The notes under the pieces are model-generated. The model saw nothing but the letters and a program-made list of their open reading frames with translations, was not told the DNA's origin and searched no databases. 14,644 nucleotides of DNA. It comes from Cylindrodendrum hubeiense. Its lineage: Eukaryota; Ascomycota; Sordariomycetes; Hypocreales; Nectriaceae. Location of the stretch: contig JAANBB010000693.1 in NCBI GenBank assembly GCA_014621425.1, positions 1 through 14,644 on the forward strand, given 5' to 3'. A program made the position numbers and the translations under genes. Of the stretch, positions 1-10,030 are shown in pieces. Numbering within the stretch: the stretch's first letter is position 1; each line of letters opens with the position of its first letter.

Positions 1-133
1 TGTGGGTGCCGAGGAGGAGGAGGAAGAGGACGAGCTGGAGGGCGGCGAAGGAGGCGTTGGTGGCCTTGAGGAGGGTGGGGGTAGGACCGGGGGTGAAGAT
101 GCCCTCCCAGAGCTCGACCATGAAGGAAGTCAT
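1..133 (-). CDS. PKR1: Pkr1-type V-ATPase assembly factor, N-terminal part (runs off window)
   Basis: Read on the minus strand from the ATG at 131-133, the frame is open to the window edge (44 codons). It begins MTSFMVELWEGIFTPGPTPT and continues with a lysine-containing linker, then ATNASFAALQLVLFLLLLGTH. The LWE-IFTPG-TPTLL block followed by ATN-FAALQL and the start of a hydrophobic membrane segment is the characteristic start of the small fungal Pkr1 family (yeast YMR123W). These are ER membrane proteins of roughly 120 residues that help assemble the Vo sector of the vacuolar H+-ATPase. The upstream frame contains no other ATG for at least 100 codons, so 133 is the best start; Met5 (119-121) is an alternative. 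The second membrane segment and the C-terminus lie outside the window. It is divergent from the F-box gene starting at 1185. The family call rests on recognised motif similarity and not on an alignment. Confidence 0.85.
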   Translation of the reverse strand, partial: MTSFMVELWEGIFTPGPTPTLLKATNASFAALQLVLFLLLLGTH

Positions 134-136
134 GAT

Positions 137-172
137 TGCGATTGCGACTGCGACTGCGACTGCGACTGCGAT
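137..172. repeat. Hexamer tandem repeat (TGCGAC/TGCGAT x6) just upstream of the Pkr1 start
   Basis: Six consecutive 6-bp units read TGCGAT, four TGCGAC, TGCGAT. They end 4 bp before the Pkr1 start codon, so on the transcript they form a GTCGCA repeat in the 5' leader. The repeat is a multiple of three and stop-free in the coding frame, but no ATG lies upstream in frame, so it is most simply leader sequence. Confidence 0.9.
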
Positions 173-516
173 TTGGCTTTGGAGGTCTTGGTGGTCTTCG
201 GTTCGCTCGGGTTGTGTTGGGTTGGGTCGAATTAGGTATGTATGGGTGAATGTGTGTATGTGGAGTGTCGCGAGTCGAGCAGAGTGCGTCGGCAGGAATT
301 TATAGCCGTGGCCGATGCTCAAGGTGGTTTGTATATGTTGTCCTGATGGTGAATCGCGGGATCGCTGCCTGGTCGCGCCTGTTATGGCTTCAGGCAAGGG
401 CTGTCGTTTGGAGGTACCCGCGTTTGTTTAGCTTGTGTAATATGTCATCGGACGTCAGTGGGGAACGTTGGAGAAGTGTCCTCGGCGACTAAACGTGTCC
501 ACAGTGGGAAATGAAT

Positions 517-524
517 TATATAAA
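517..524. promoter_or_regulatory. TATA-like element TATATAAA
   Basis: TATATAAA followed by an A/G run (to about 535) stands out in otherwise GC-rich DNA. It could serve the minus-strand Pkr1 gene (leader of roughly 350 nt) or an upstream start for the F-box gene. The Pkr1 direction seems the more economical reading, because a plus-strand transcript would carry several upstream ATGs. No transcription start can be proven here. Confidence 0.35.
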
Positions 525-738
525 AAAGAGAAAAGGACTCGCACGCGCGCCGGTAGCAGCAGCAGGAGACGGCGACAAACGCAGAGAGCAGCCCGAGTGT
601 CTTGTCGAGGGTGAACGGGCTTGGGACGGGCAAAAGGTGAGAGCGTTAAAGGCGGACGACAATGGCTTGATGCGTGATGTTTGCCTGAGTGCGGGCCGGA
701 GGGAGGGGCTGCGGATTACATAAGCTCGTCAGTCAGTT

Positions 739-826
739 AGGTACTATGTAAGGCAGGTAGGTACAGGTAGCTGGGCAAGGTAGATGTTAATTGGTAATTA
801 GGTACCTACCTTACCTAGGTAGGTGG
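739..826. repeat. Cluster of AGGTACCT / CCTAGGTAGGT motifs with inverted repeat
   Basis: The stretch is built from overlapping GGTAGGTA, GGTACCTA and CCTAGGTA words. ACCTACC (804-810) and GGTAGGT (818-824) form a perfect 7-bp inverted repeat around a 7-bp loop, and ACCTAGGT (813-820) is itself palindromic. Similar words recur at about 8492-8530 and 11180-11187. Motifs of this kind are common in Sordariomycete intergenic DNA; their function is unknown to me. Confidence 0.7.
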
Positions 827-1019
827 TCGTTGTTGTTACTCACTCTAGGGTAGGTCAACACCCAGAGTTGGGGGCCATGCGGCAGGCCAGCCAGCCAGCG
901 CATGACAGGCAAAGCAGCGTCAGTGGCCGTCACTCATCCCTCCCCCGTCGCTGTGCTGTGTGAGAGGCGCAAAAGTCCAAGCCCAATCAATCAAACAGGG
1001 CCTCGTTTTCGTCCGCTCG

Positions 1020-1184
1020 CCCTCTCGGTCGCCTTCTCTGTCGCCCGCGCGCGCCCTCAGCCTCACAGTCTCTCCTCCTCGCACCCTTTTGTTCACCTTT
1101 CTTTTTTGCTTCATGTAATCGCTTGCGGCGTTTCGCAGTCTTTCCAGCTAGTCGCCCGTCTTGATCCCGAACCCCCAGTCGTCC
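1020..1184 (+). promoter_or_regulatory. Pyrimidine-rich leader of the F-box gene with an ATG-TAA element
   Basis: From 1020 to 1110 the plus strand is a nearly continuous C/T tract, the usual look of core promoter and 5' leader in filamentous fungi. At 1113-1118 an ATG is followed directly by TAA, a minimal start-stop reading frame 72 nt upstream of the main start codon. Whether it is transcribed is inferred from position only. Confidence 0.45.
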
Positions 1185-3853
1185 ATGGACTCATTCTCAT
1201 CCCCGCCCTCCGATCCTTATCCGCACGGGCATGGGCACGGCGAGATCCACGACGGCCCCGGCGACAATGACGTCGCCAACACCGCCGAACAGCTCCGGAG
1301 GCGCTGGAAGGGAAAGGGCAAGGACCCGGAGATGCCCTCGTTTGCACCGCCCGAGGACAACGGCACCCTGACGCTCCTCAAGCTGCCCGTCGACATCCTG
1401 CGCTTGATCCTCCACGAGGTGCACGCATCCCGATGCCTACCCTGTACCGCTCACAACCGCTGAACGTGTTTCTAGGTCGCTCAGCCGAACAAGGAAGACT
1501 TGCTCGGTCTGCTCCCCGTCAACTCGACACTCCATGACCTTGTGATTCCCTATGTGTACTCCGCCTTCAGCATCGTCTGGCCCGACGGCGAATTTTTCAG
1601 TGTTGGCGAGGATGTCGATGCCCTCACCTACGGCCTCTCCAGCCTCGCACTGGGCAGCCGCTTTGCGCGCACAATGCACCGCCTACAGGGCCTCCCGCCG
1701 CCCAGGAAGCAGGAGAGCCATGCCCGCTTCATCAAGAGCTTCAAAATAAACAACGGCCCAACCAAGTGGGTGAGTGACTACTCCATCGCCAATGAGGCGG
1801 GCATGATGCTCAACACACTCGTCGCCTTGGCTCTCCCCAAAATGGCCAACCTCGAGTCGTTCAAGTGGGACATGCCCACCGGCGTATCTTCAAATGTCTT
1901 CATGGCCCTGGCCTCGCTCGACGACGACTGCCCGGGCAAGCTTGACGAGGTCTGGGTTCGCTGGCATGATGACCCGCCGTCCAGCTCATCGTCGTCCAGC
2001 TCCCGCATCTTTCACAACGGCCACGCGCCTCCACCTCCTCCGGGAATGCCGCAACCGCCGCCGGCGCCGCCGTCTCCTCCCAGTAGCAACCCGGAGTCTC
2101 TAGGCAGCCAACCGTCTTTCCGTCTGCTGTCTCCCTACCAGAGAGTCGCCTACGGGGAATCCGACGTCGAGTATCCCACCTACAGTATCCTCCCTCCCCT
2201 CCGGAGCATAGCTGCCCTGGACGTCGACCAGGTATCATACCTAGACGAGCTAGCCATTCTCATTGAGAGATCTAGGCCAACCCTGAAAGAGCTCCGGGTC
2301 AGCATCGCCACCAAGTCTATGAATGCCGAGTTTACTGACATCAAGGGCGATCAACATGGTCTACGGCAGTTCGACCCCGAAGCCCGCTGGCCCGGGGAGA
2401 GCAGGATCGGGGACCGCAGACTGGGCGGCGTCTTGGGCGTTATCCTGGCCCGTGCCTACGATCTACGCAAGAACCATCCTCGTCCGAAAAAGGGGGAGAC
2501 GGATTTCGACGCCAAGCTATCGAGCTCAAGCCCGATGCCCCCACCGACGGCGAGCGCGTCCGCTAGTGCCGACAGAGGCCTCGGACCTGCACACCAAGAC
2601 CCTGAGGCTGCGGCGCCAGTTACAGATTCAGCACCGAAGTCAACGACATCGATGCCGGATGACAGCCCGGCAGGTCGTGAAACCCGATGGAAGGAGGCGA
2701 CGCGTGCCACATCGTCTAAGCCGGCGACGGAGCTCGACTGCAGACTAGCACTCGAGTGTCTAGAGTTGGCCAGATTGCCGCTGCACACGACCCTTTGCGC
2801 CAATGCTTTTGACTGGACCGTCCTGACGACCCTCACGATTTTGGGCTGTGACCGCCAGGATCGACTATGGAGGGCTCTGAGGGAGCAGTTTCGACCAATA
2901 CCCCCGAGTAGAGCTCCTCATCGCGGACCCGGTGGGCGTCAGTCTAAAGAAGCCCCAACCTACCACCTGAAGCTGAAGAACATCCACGTCGACGTGACTA
3001 CCTTCGCTTTGGTAAATTTCCTGAAGGAAACCCTGGCTCCAAACTCGCTCGAGGTTTTGTTCCTGCATGACCGGAGACGTACAAGCCGTCCCGTGGTGCC
3101 GATTGCGCCCATCTTCACAGGAGTCGTCAAGAGACACCATGCAAGCCTCAAGAAGCTCCTCCTGGATAGCTCCCACCCGGACAGGCTGCTCCACCATGGC
3201 GACATTAGGCGTATGTACTGGCCCCTGATGAGAGACATGATCTTGTATGTGACGAGTGGCCGGATGGGGGCTCTCCGGGAGCTCTCAGCCAGTATACCTC
3301 CCAAGGAATGGGTATGATCCCCCTTTCCTGGATGCCCGCAGAGCCTAACCACTAACCATTCGTTCAGCACACGGTTCTTCAACGACTGCCTAACATCCCC
3401 AAGTTGACGGCACTGCATATCCTCAGCTTAGGCAGAGATTCGTCCACGCCGGATTCCATGCAACTTGGACATCAGATCGTAGATGTGATAACCCTCCGCC
3501 CAGAAATCCGGTTGTGTTTCATCGGTATCAAAAACGTGTGCTTCCAAATAGTCGAATCCCGACATGGGACGGCCGAATCGGATTCTGGGACATGGAGCAG
3601 CGACTCAATGTCGCTTCCCAGTATGTCTTCAGACATGAACCCCCCATCCATAGATGGAGCCCTGGTCGACGACGACGATCTTTTAGCCGAGGACTCTGAT
3701 AATGAATCACAATCCTCAAGAAGGCAAACTGAAAACGACTGGTCTGCCTTGGGCCGAGGCAAGCCAGAGTCGAACAAAACGTATCGACTCAGGAAAATTT
3801 TCTTCTATGACGAACAGGTTGCCATATTCCAAGCTCGGCATGGCACCCTGTGA
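1185..3853 (+). CDS. F-box domain protein, three exons, 851 residues
   Basis: Exons are 1185-1418, 1476-3311 and 3368-3853 (stop TGA). The introns are 1419-1475 (57 nt, GTGCAC...CTAG, branch candidates CTCAC 1450 and CTGAA 1460) and 3312-3367 (56 nt, GTATGA...TTCAG, CTAAC at 3345 and 3352). Both are phase 0 and both carry in-frame stops. The F-box lies at residues about 62-114: LLKLPVDILRLILHE, then intron 1, then a DLLGLLPVNSTLHDLVIPYVYSAF-type continuation, so intron 1 splits the domain. The rest resembles the leucine-rich body of fungal F-box proteins: FDWTVLTTLTILGCDRQ-type at about 525, a LEVLFLHD strand, GIKNVCFQIVE, and a C-terminal RLRKIFFYDEQVAIFQARHG. Low-complexity insertions are an eight-serine run (247-254) followed by a proline-rich stretch (about 262-286), and a Ser/Ala/Pro-rich stretch (about 425-497). 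An acidic segment precedes the C-terminus. F-box proteins usually bind Skp1 in SCF ubiquitin ligases and select substrates; the substrate is unknown. The start at 1185 was chosen as the first ATG in frame, with stop-bounded non-conserved sequence before it. Confidence 0.88.
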
Positions 3854-4489
3854 TGTGACGGAAGGAGTACAGCTGCTTCAACCATAACGGCGACTACCCG
3901 GTCGACCATGGAAACCGTCGGCATTCCTTTCGATACCGAGGAGAGAAATCCTTCTCTGAAGGATGCTGTGAAGTGTACCACAGTTTCCCCATTCAGAGTC
4001 GGTGTTCCCGCGACAGAAAAAAAGATAACGGAAGTCCGGAGCCGGACACACATGATACATCCCGGCGCCGAATTGCAATGGCCTCATGTCCCACTCCCCA
4101 CTCTGGAGCACACACTATGATCCTCTCATATTCGGTCTTGCTTTGGGGTTGGATTGGGGTCCGCGAGGAGCACTGCAACTCTGGCCCTTTCTGATGGCGC
4201 TTAATCTTGGGGGCCAACCTCTTTGGCAAGTAGTGGGGGGATCGACCCACCACCCACCCATATCTGCTCGGTTTAGGTAGTTGATGGATCGTCTCAGACA
4301 CCAGGCAGAAGCATAAACCCCTGGAAGGTTGGGTAGGGCCAAGGGTTCTCTGCTTGCGCAGGTACATGGTCGACGGGTCATGGCCGATGGGCCAGTAGGA
4401 TCGTCACCCCGGCAGCGCATCCTCCAAGGCCGGAGCGGGAACGAGGGAACAAGGGAGCGAGGGTGGCTCGTGGCAGCATCTGCAGATGT

Positions 4490-4505
4490 GACGGCCGGAC
4501 GGCCG
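4490..4505. repeat. 8-bp tandem duplication GACGGCCG
   Basis: Two perfect copies of GACGGCCG, at 4490-4497 and 4498-4505. No functional meaning can be assigned. Confidence 0.9.
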
Positions 4506-5396
4506 GTGAAGAGGAGGGAAGCCGGGGATGTGGGACCCGACTTTCCGATAACGCACCAGCGTTCTAGAAGAAAAAGAACGCTGCACGCAAACGGGCGTGG
4601 TAGGATTTATCACCATGTATGAGAGTGCAGTGTACAGTAGATGGTTCTGAAACACGACCGGGTCCCTTGATCCCAACATGGTGGTGCAGTGTGCTGCTGA
4701 GCGCTGCGCCCCAGACAAATGTAACGACGGCCACACTCGCTGGCTGCTTTTCGAAACTGGACAGCCACACTCGAAGGATCATTTGGCGCAGCACGTAAGA
4801 GCTTATAGACCCAACAGCAGTCGATGTTCCCGCAAAAAGAAATTGAAAATGGCAATGCACGTTTCATCGACAGCACCACGCCCCCTCAGGCTTCAGCTGT
4901 TTGGGGCTGAGAACTTCTGCCCTGCCGGACCCGGTTGGACACCCAGGCCCTGGGACACGGGACCAAACAAACCAGTACGTATACGAGGCGCAGGCGACTG
5001 CGGGCTTCTCATCACACCCATCATGTCCCTGTCGGCCAAAGTGCCACCCTCTATGTATGCAGCAACTCGCATAGATGCTATATTTGAGCATTGGCTGTGC
5101 TGGTTCTGCCACCGGTCGGAGGTTCCCTTGATCCAACCGAGTTGATGTCGTCCAAGAAGAGAGAATGGACACCGACAAGGTAGTGGAGAAAAGTAGCACC
5201 ACGCCATCACATCGTAGATCCTTGGCCAACCCGCCGGGTGAGCGGCGCTCGCGCGAGGGCAGCACGTGTAGTGCCCAAACCGGGTGATCGTCTCTGCAGG
5301 TCTCTAGGCAGACGAATTGCGAGCCTGTACTTGTAACAACTCGACTCCCGCGATGACTAGTGCTATGGCGATTCCCTGTGAGATAACAAGCGTCGT

Positions 5397-5428
5397 TGGC
5401 ACTGGCATGGCACTGGCATGGCACTGAC
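5397..5428. repeat. 11-bp tandem repeat TGGCACTGGCA (about 3 copies)
   Basis: Copies lie at 5397-5407 and 5408-5418, with a diverged partial third at 5419-5428. This is slippage-type repeat sequence in non-coding DNA. Confidence 0.9.
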
Positions 5429-5486
5429 GGGTGCCGTTGTGGCGCTGCACCGGTTTCGACGTGCGACGGCCGGGTGTGTTGATCTC

Positions 5487-5546
5487 CGGATGGTTTACGA
5501 TCGATGGTGGAGGGGTTTCGATCGATTTCGGATGGTTTGCGATGCG
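5487..5546. repeat. Imperfect direct repeat CGGATGGTTTRCGAT, 42 bp apart
   Basis: CGGATGGTTTACGATCG at 5487-5503 and CGGATGGTTTGCGATGCG at 5529-5546 are direct copies. CGATCGAT words lie between them. The arrangement suggests a decayed 42-bp tandem unit. Confidence 0.7.
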
Positions 5547-6060
5547 TTTCAGGGCTGACGGTCGTAGGGCGGCCACATGAGTCGTGGTGGAGCGTTTAGG
5601 TGTTGATTTAGGGTGCGACTATTGGCCGTTGGGTCATTTGGAATATCAAGCCACTGGAAGCCCCTGCTGGTGCTCTGAGCTAGCGAGGCGACCAACAGAC
5701 ACGGCAGAGGAGTGTTAGCAACCAACATATTGCCTAGGTGTGTGCTTCAGCGAGGCTGATTGGCTTCGCAACATTGACCTTGGGTAGGAGGAATAGCAGT
5801 TGGTGTAAAAATTGCTGCAAACTGAAAACAGCAAGGATAGCTTGCAAATATGGAAATTCCTACTTTCAAAGCGAATAAATGCTTACAGTAGCCCAACATC
5901 CTCCAAACTTTTAAGCATTCAGTTATGATTCTGTCGGAACTTTCTCCAAGCTTCAACGCGTTAGTGAGCGCGAAATTTAGTGGGGCAGCCGAGAAGAGAC
6001 AAAGGCCAAAGCTAGGGCGACCGAGTGGCTGACGCCATCCCCAAGTTGGCGCGATCAAAC

Positions 6061-6080
6061 CCTTGTCGTGCCTTGTCGTG
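6061..6080. repeat. 10-bp tandem duplication CCTTGTCGTG
   Basis: Two perfect adjacent copies at 6061-6070 and 6071-6080 in non-coding DNA. Confidence 0.9.
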
Positions 6081-6333
6081 AGAGCCACACTCAATAAGAG
6101 TGGAGCTGCCGCGCGCGAGAAATAGCGGCGGCGCAAGATCCAGCATGGCAACAAGATGCCGTGGCCGAGTTGCAAAAAGAAGGGGCCTCTAGGGGACATG
6201 GTTTCGGTATTCTCTCACATCTACTCCGTAGACCAGCTTCAAGATAGTTGAGCACATATTAACTAGGCAGCAGCAATTGAGAGATGCAGCGCTAGACGCG
6301 CCCGATGAAAGATTTGGACCTGCCCAACATAGG

Positions 6334-6856
6334 CTAGTCGCCATCTTCTTGTGGAATTGACTTTCGGAACCCTGTGTTCTGTCCGGGGAGGGTCATAGTA
6401 TTCGCTTGCATCCCCCCTTCGGGATATCCGATGGACATACACGATCGAATTCCAAGATAATGCGATAACACGGCCAATGCTTGGCCAGTGCGTTTGCCCA
6501 CCGATATTGTCGAGAGTTTTGGTACGCGTCCGGCGGCTACGCCAATCTGGTTGGACACGGAACGAGCGATAGCATCAATACTCATCCGTTTCCACACGCT
6601 AGTAAACATTGGAAGCAGGCTAGACTCTGACGAACATGTCTGTCAGCTGTAGATCTTGTCGGCACATGGGGTCCGCGCCCGGCGATTTGGGGTTCCCGGA
6701 GATCGCGGCCAAGAGCTCAGACACGGAGTGGGCGACGCCAATTGTCACGGAGCCCTGGTCCGGGGCTTTCCAGGGCATGCTGGCTGTCAAATCTAGGAGC
6801 AAATTGCAGTGGTGTTTCGAGTTGAGTGCGCTCCAGAGCAGGACGCGCTTGTTCAC
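6334..6856 (-). pseudogene. Possible decayed gene: two adjacent protein-like frames
   Basis: On the minus strand two consecutive open frames (6856-6620, then 6609-6334) read like continuous protein. The first includes SVTIGVAHSVSELLAAISGN, the second GRVPKLSTISVGKRTGQALA. They are in different frames, separated by a stop and about 10 bp, with no intron that joins them convincingly. Codon third positions are not GC-biased, unlike the two real genes here. I do not recognise the family. Chance open frames remain a fair alternative. Confidence 0.15.
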
Positions 6857-8480
6857 CGAGTGGCTTGTTCACCCCCAGTCACACTCTGCACGCCCATTCG
6901 CGAACCCGTGAATTTCACTGGCGGTGTCAAGAGGCATGCTGTTGCAGGGTTAGTTCCCGTCAAGTGCGACAGTCGTGTGTTCGTGGAGGGTGCGAGGCGT
7001 ACTTCTGGATCCCCGGACCCCAACCCTGCGGCCGATCCCTCCAAACCTCCGTCATTCCTTGACGTAGCCGCCGCAGTGACAAATACTCGGGTTGCCGTTG
7101 CATTGCTGCAATAGACGTTGTCTGCAAGAGAATGTAGGTTGGTAAAAATACCCAAGTTCCACTCACACTATAGAGTGACCGTTTGGGCCTGGCCTAGGGA
7201 GGGGTGAGAAGCTGGATTCCCGGGCGAGGCAAGGATGCGCCCCAAGCCGAGAGCCCGATCAGAGCAGCGCAAGGCCTGCAGGGAGCGCAAAGTGTGAGGG
7301 TGTCTACCAGCATAGACCTGGGAGCTGAAGAACAGGGGCTGAGAAACATCACCAGCGTTCCAAGCTGTGGGCGAGCCAATTCTTCCGATTGGGGCCATGC
7401 GCATGCCGCTATCACGTTAGGGCCGCTGATGGTCGCCAATGGTCGCCAATGACCTTTTGTGCGAGAACGGAGTACGTACCGTTGCGTTGACCCATATGCG
7501 AAGTGCCGTGGATCCCAGCCTCAAGCAGCTGGCGCGCCTGCGCCAGAGAGGGGCTGGGCCATTGGGTTGAATAGGCGCCGCCGCTGTTGGCGATGCCTAT
7601 CTTGGGCAACCATTCGAGCTAGCCGGCACAGCCATCAATGCTCGCCTTGTGTCACATCGCTGGCTGGCCAAGTGGACTAGAGCGCTTGTGGGACAGGCGG
7701 ATACGCGTGTCCTAAGAGCTATTGCCGGGTTGAGTCCGTTAAGCAAAGCAATGGCGAGGGGGCCGATGATGTGCGAGTACTGGAGTTGGCCTGTTGTTTG
7801 CTTTGTCCATGTGGTGGCTACGTTCAAGGGTGTGTGGTGATGGGCGGATCGAGTAACTGGCGCGGGTCGCGGGTGTTACCGTGTTGGAAGGCAGGCAGAA
7901 TGCGAGGGCACAGAATAGGAAGGATACATCATCTGGAGCTCGAAGAGCCATGCAGCGATACCAGCCTCTGCCGTATGCCTGCCAAGTTCCCGCCAGGGCT
8001 CTGTGAAGCAGGTGTGCCCACCGACGTTTGCAGGATATCTCGGTGCCTAGAATAAGGTGGATAGATGGATATTGGATGGAGAGTGAATCGACGATGGATG
8101 AAAGCGTGCACGACCAGTGCATGGGTTGCAAGGGAGCCAAGGGCAAAACAACGTCCGATAGGGAAACAGGTAGGGATCGAGGCAGGTGTAGTGAGGCCGA
8201 GAGATGAGCGAGGGGGCAAAATCGCGAGAGAGGGTATACCATGGGTAACCCGTTGGGGAAGTCGTTGAGGGAATCCGTGCGAGGCACGAGGTATGAGGCA
8301 CCAGGTGTGAGGGGAAGGCACGCCTGGGCTGGGCACTGGGTGCACTGCAAGTGGACAAGCGGTGGGTAGTGGGCAGGCGGGCTTGACAGTGGGCAGGGAA
8401 GGAGAAAGAGACCTGGGGTCCGCGGCAACGGGGACGCCCATTCCGCCCAACGGTCGGCAGCAACAAACGTCTAGCGCAGC
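6857..8480. other. Gene-free stretch, middle spacer
   Basis: Apart from the weak minus-strand match at 7412-7609, I see no supportable gene. A 10-bp tandem duplication TGGTCGCCAA x2 occurs at 7430-7449, and a near-palindrome ACGGAGTACGTACCGT at about 7467-7482. From about 8050 to 8450 the minus strand is pyrimidine-rich, which keeps long frames open (for example 8428-7739) without protein-like content. Confidence 0.55.
7412..7609 (-). other. Weak resemblance to the fungal lysophospholipase GIA-SGGGY motif
   Basis: The minus-strand frame from 7609 starts LPKIGIANSGGAY. Fungal lysophospholipases (phospholipase B) carry a conserved IGIA-SGGGYRA-L block with the catalytic serine. The match stops after the tyrosine. 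The frame is closed by a TAG seven codons upstream, and no second catalytic motif (GDSSAD-like) appears nearby on this strand. A short chance match or a very degraded fragment are both possible. No functional gene is claimed. Confidence 0.1.
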
Positions 8481-9996
8481 CCGCTGCGCCTAAGGTACCT
8501 TGGTACATTGCCTGAGATCAGCTTAGGTACCCAGCTAGAGCGTACCGGCACCCGTTGCATCCGCCAGAAGCAGACTTCCAGGACAGGTATCGCCCTCAAC
8601 CCGGCCATCCCATCTTCCGTCGTGCCTCCCGCGAGAGGCACAGCACAACGCCCGCGCCCGAAGCGGTAAGGCGTTTGCGTCGTCTGTTGCCGCTATACGC
8701 ACAACCAGTCGAAACACGCACGCACCGCTTCCCAAGATTGCGACGTGCATCCCACTGGCGCTCTCGGCGACTGACGACACTAAACCTCGACGACTCCACG
8801 GCACTCGATTTCGACAGCACGTCAAGCGGGCGTCTGCCCCCGGTCCATATTCCCTGTCTCTTAAACCGCACTCCCACGACACCGCTGTTCTCTATTTCCC
8901 TTGGCCCCCGACCAGGTCTTGCTGGCCCTGCCGGCCCGTCTTTTGGAGCTTGCTGGTGCTGGACTCTTGCCCCATGGCTTTCTCGACATGTCACACTCCG
9001 TAGATCAAGCAATGGGATGCACTCGCTGAATGCACGCGCTGCCCCCCTACAATTAGCTCACCCGGCCGGCCGTCTTGTCCGCCAGCCACGGTTCTCCTTC
9101 TGCCTCGACCACCCACCCGCACCAAGCTCAGAACAAAGAGAGCCACAAGGCGACAGGGGTACGGATCCCACGGCTCTGCTCAAGTTCCCGCCTTTGTCGC
9201 CTCCCGGCCGTCTACTGTTGGAATACAGTGGGCTTGGGGAGCCCTCGCCAATGATCTAAGGCCCCAATGCCCAACTTGAGATACAAGTCGAGACGTCCGG
9301 TACCCTCTATCCTGCCTTCTAGCGTTAGCACAACATCGTCGCTCTAAGACCGGGGTTCGGGGAAGTCTCCCTGACTGAAGACCAGCGGGATCCTGGGTCC
9401 ACGCCCCCCTCCCTGCCTCGAACCAAATGCTCAGTACCAGGGCCTCTTACCTTGGGACAAACGGACTGACAAGCATGGGGCAGATGACAGACATGACGGC
9501 TTCAACTCTCCACTTGGGTTGAACCAAGTCGCTGACGTACTGATGACCTTGCGCCTCTCGCCGTGGGACTTGACCACGCCTAGAATTTGCCAACTCCCAC
9601 TCCAACCCCCCCCGCCAGCTGCGGCTCCCGCTTCAGCCCCAACCCCAGTGTCGGCTCTCGTCTCACCATCCCGGTCTCCCATCTTGGGCAGGGACCGTTG
9701 GACATTGGAACGACCCGCCCGTCTCCATCTCAGAGTAAACTCCCTGGGGCGGCGTCTGAGGCGTGGACTGTCTGTCACCCATACCCATGGCTTGCACGCT
9801 TGCATGCTACCATGCCAGGCCCTATCCCACCATGTCGAAGCCATGGCATGTACCGCGATGAGCCTAGCAGGACCACTTGACACGGGTCCAGAGCACTGCA
9901 CTGCTCGTCGAGCCTATCGAGGCTCTTCCTTACCCCTACGCCACATACTTGCACGTTGCCCGCGGGTTCTTTGGACGCTGCCTGTTGGATCTTGTG

Positions 9997-10030
9997 CCCA
10001 CACCCACGCCCACGCCCACTCCCACGCCCA
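9997..10030. repeat. Hexamer tandem repeat CCCACR/CCCACG
   Basis: Units are CCCACA, CCCACG, CCCACG, CCCACT, CCCACG and a partial CCCA, roughly 0.5 kb upstream of the zinc-finger start codon. The minus strand reads GTGGGC repeats, a GC-box-like sequence. Confidence 0.9.

Larger units (their letters stand above)
134..1184. promoter_or_regulatory. Divergent intergenic promoter region between the Pkr1 and F-box genes
   Basis: This 1.05 kb stretch separates two genes transcribed away from each other and must hold both promoters. Visible elements are a TATATAAA box at 517-524 (usable on either strand), a CCAAT box at 983-987, the AGGTACCT-motif cluster at 739-826, and a pyrimidine-rich leader at about 1020-1110. 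Small open frames inside it, such as 902-1270 and 511-723, have no family resemblance and are not called genes. An ATG at 902 opens a frame that overlaps the F-box start out of frame. The F-box mRNA therefore probably starts downstream of 902. Confidence 0.7.
3854..6333. other. Gene-free stretch downstream of the F-box gene
   Basis: This begins with the F-box 3' untranslated region; I see no clear AATAAA signal. Open frames up to about 186 codons occur on both strands (for example 4678-5145 plus, 4864-5424 minus, 5747-6199 minus), but none has recognisable motifs, consistent start context or splice partners. The part from about 5740 to 5960 is more AT-rich than its surroundings. Short direct repeats are present and are listed separately. 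Confidence 0.6.

Noticed and set aside
902..1270. 122-codon open frame upstream of and overlapping the F-box start
   Set aside because: It is out of frame with the F-box exon, lacks motifs, and lies in promoter and leader sequence.
7195..7439. Minus-strand text PIGRIGSP...LFFSSQVYAG, like the end of a short-chain dehydrogenase
   Set aside because: No cofactor-binding or YxxxK motif is found upstream, and the match is only a few residues, so chance is likelier.
7739..8428. 229-codon open frame on the minus strand
   Set aside because: The strand is C/T-rich, which suppresses stops. Three overlapping frames are open together and none looks conserved.
8555..9259. 234-codon open frame on the plus strand
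   Set aside because: It lacks an ATG near its start and reads as Pro/Ser/Arg/Leu-rich low-information sequence, typical of C-rich upstream DNA.
9410..9430. Possible tRNA B-box (GGTTCGAGGCA on the minus strand)
   Set aside because: The last two bases do not fit the B-box consensus, and I found no A-box or cloverleaf pairing around it.
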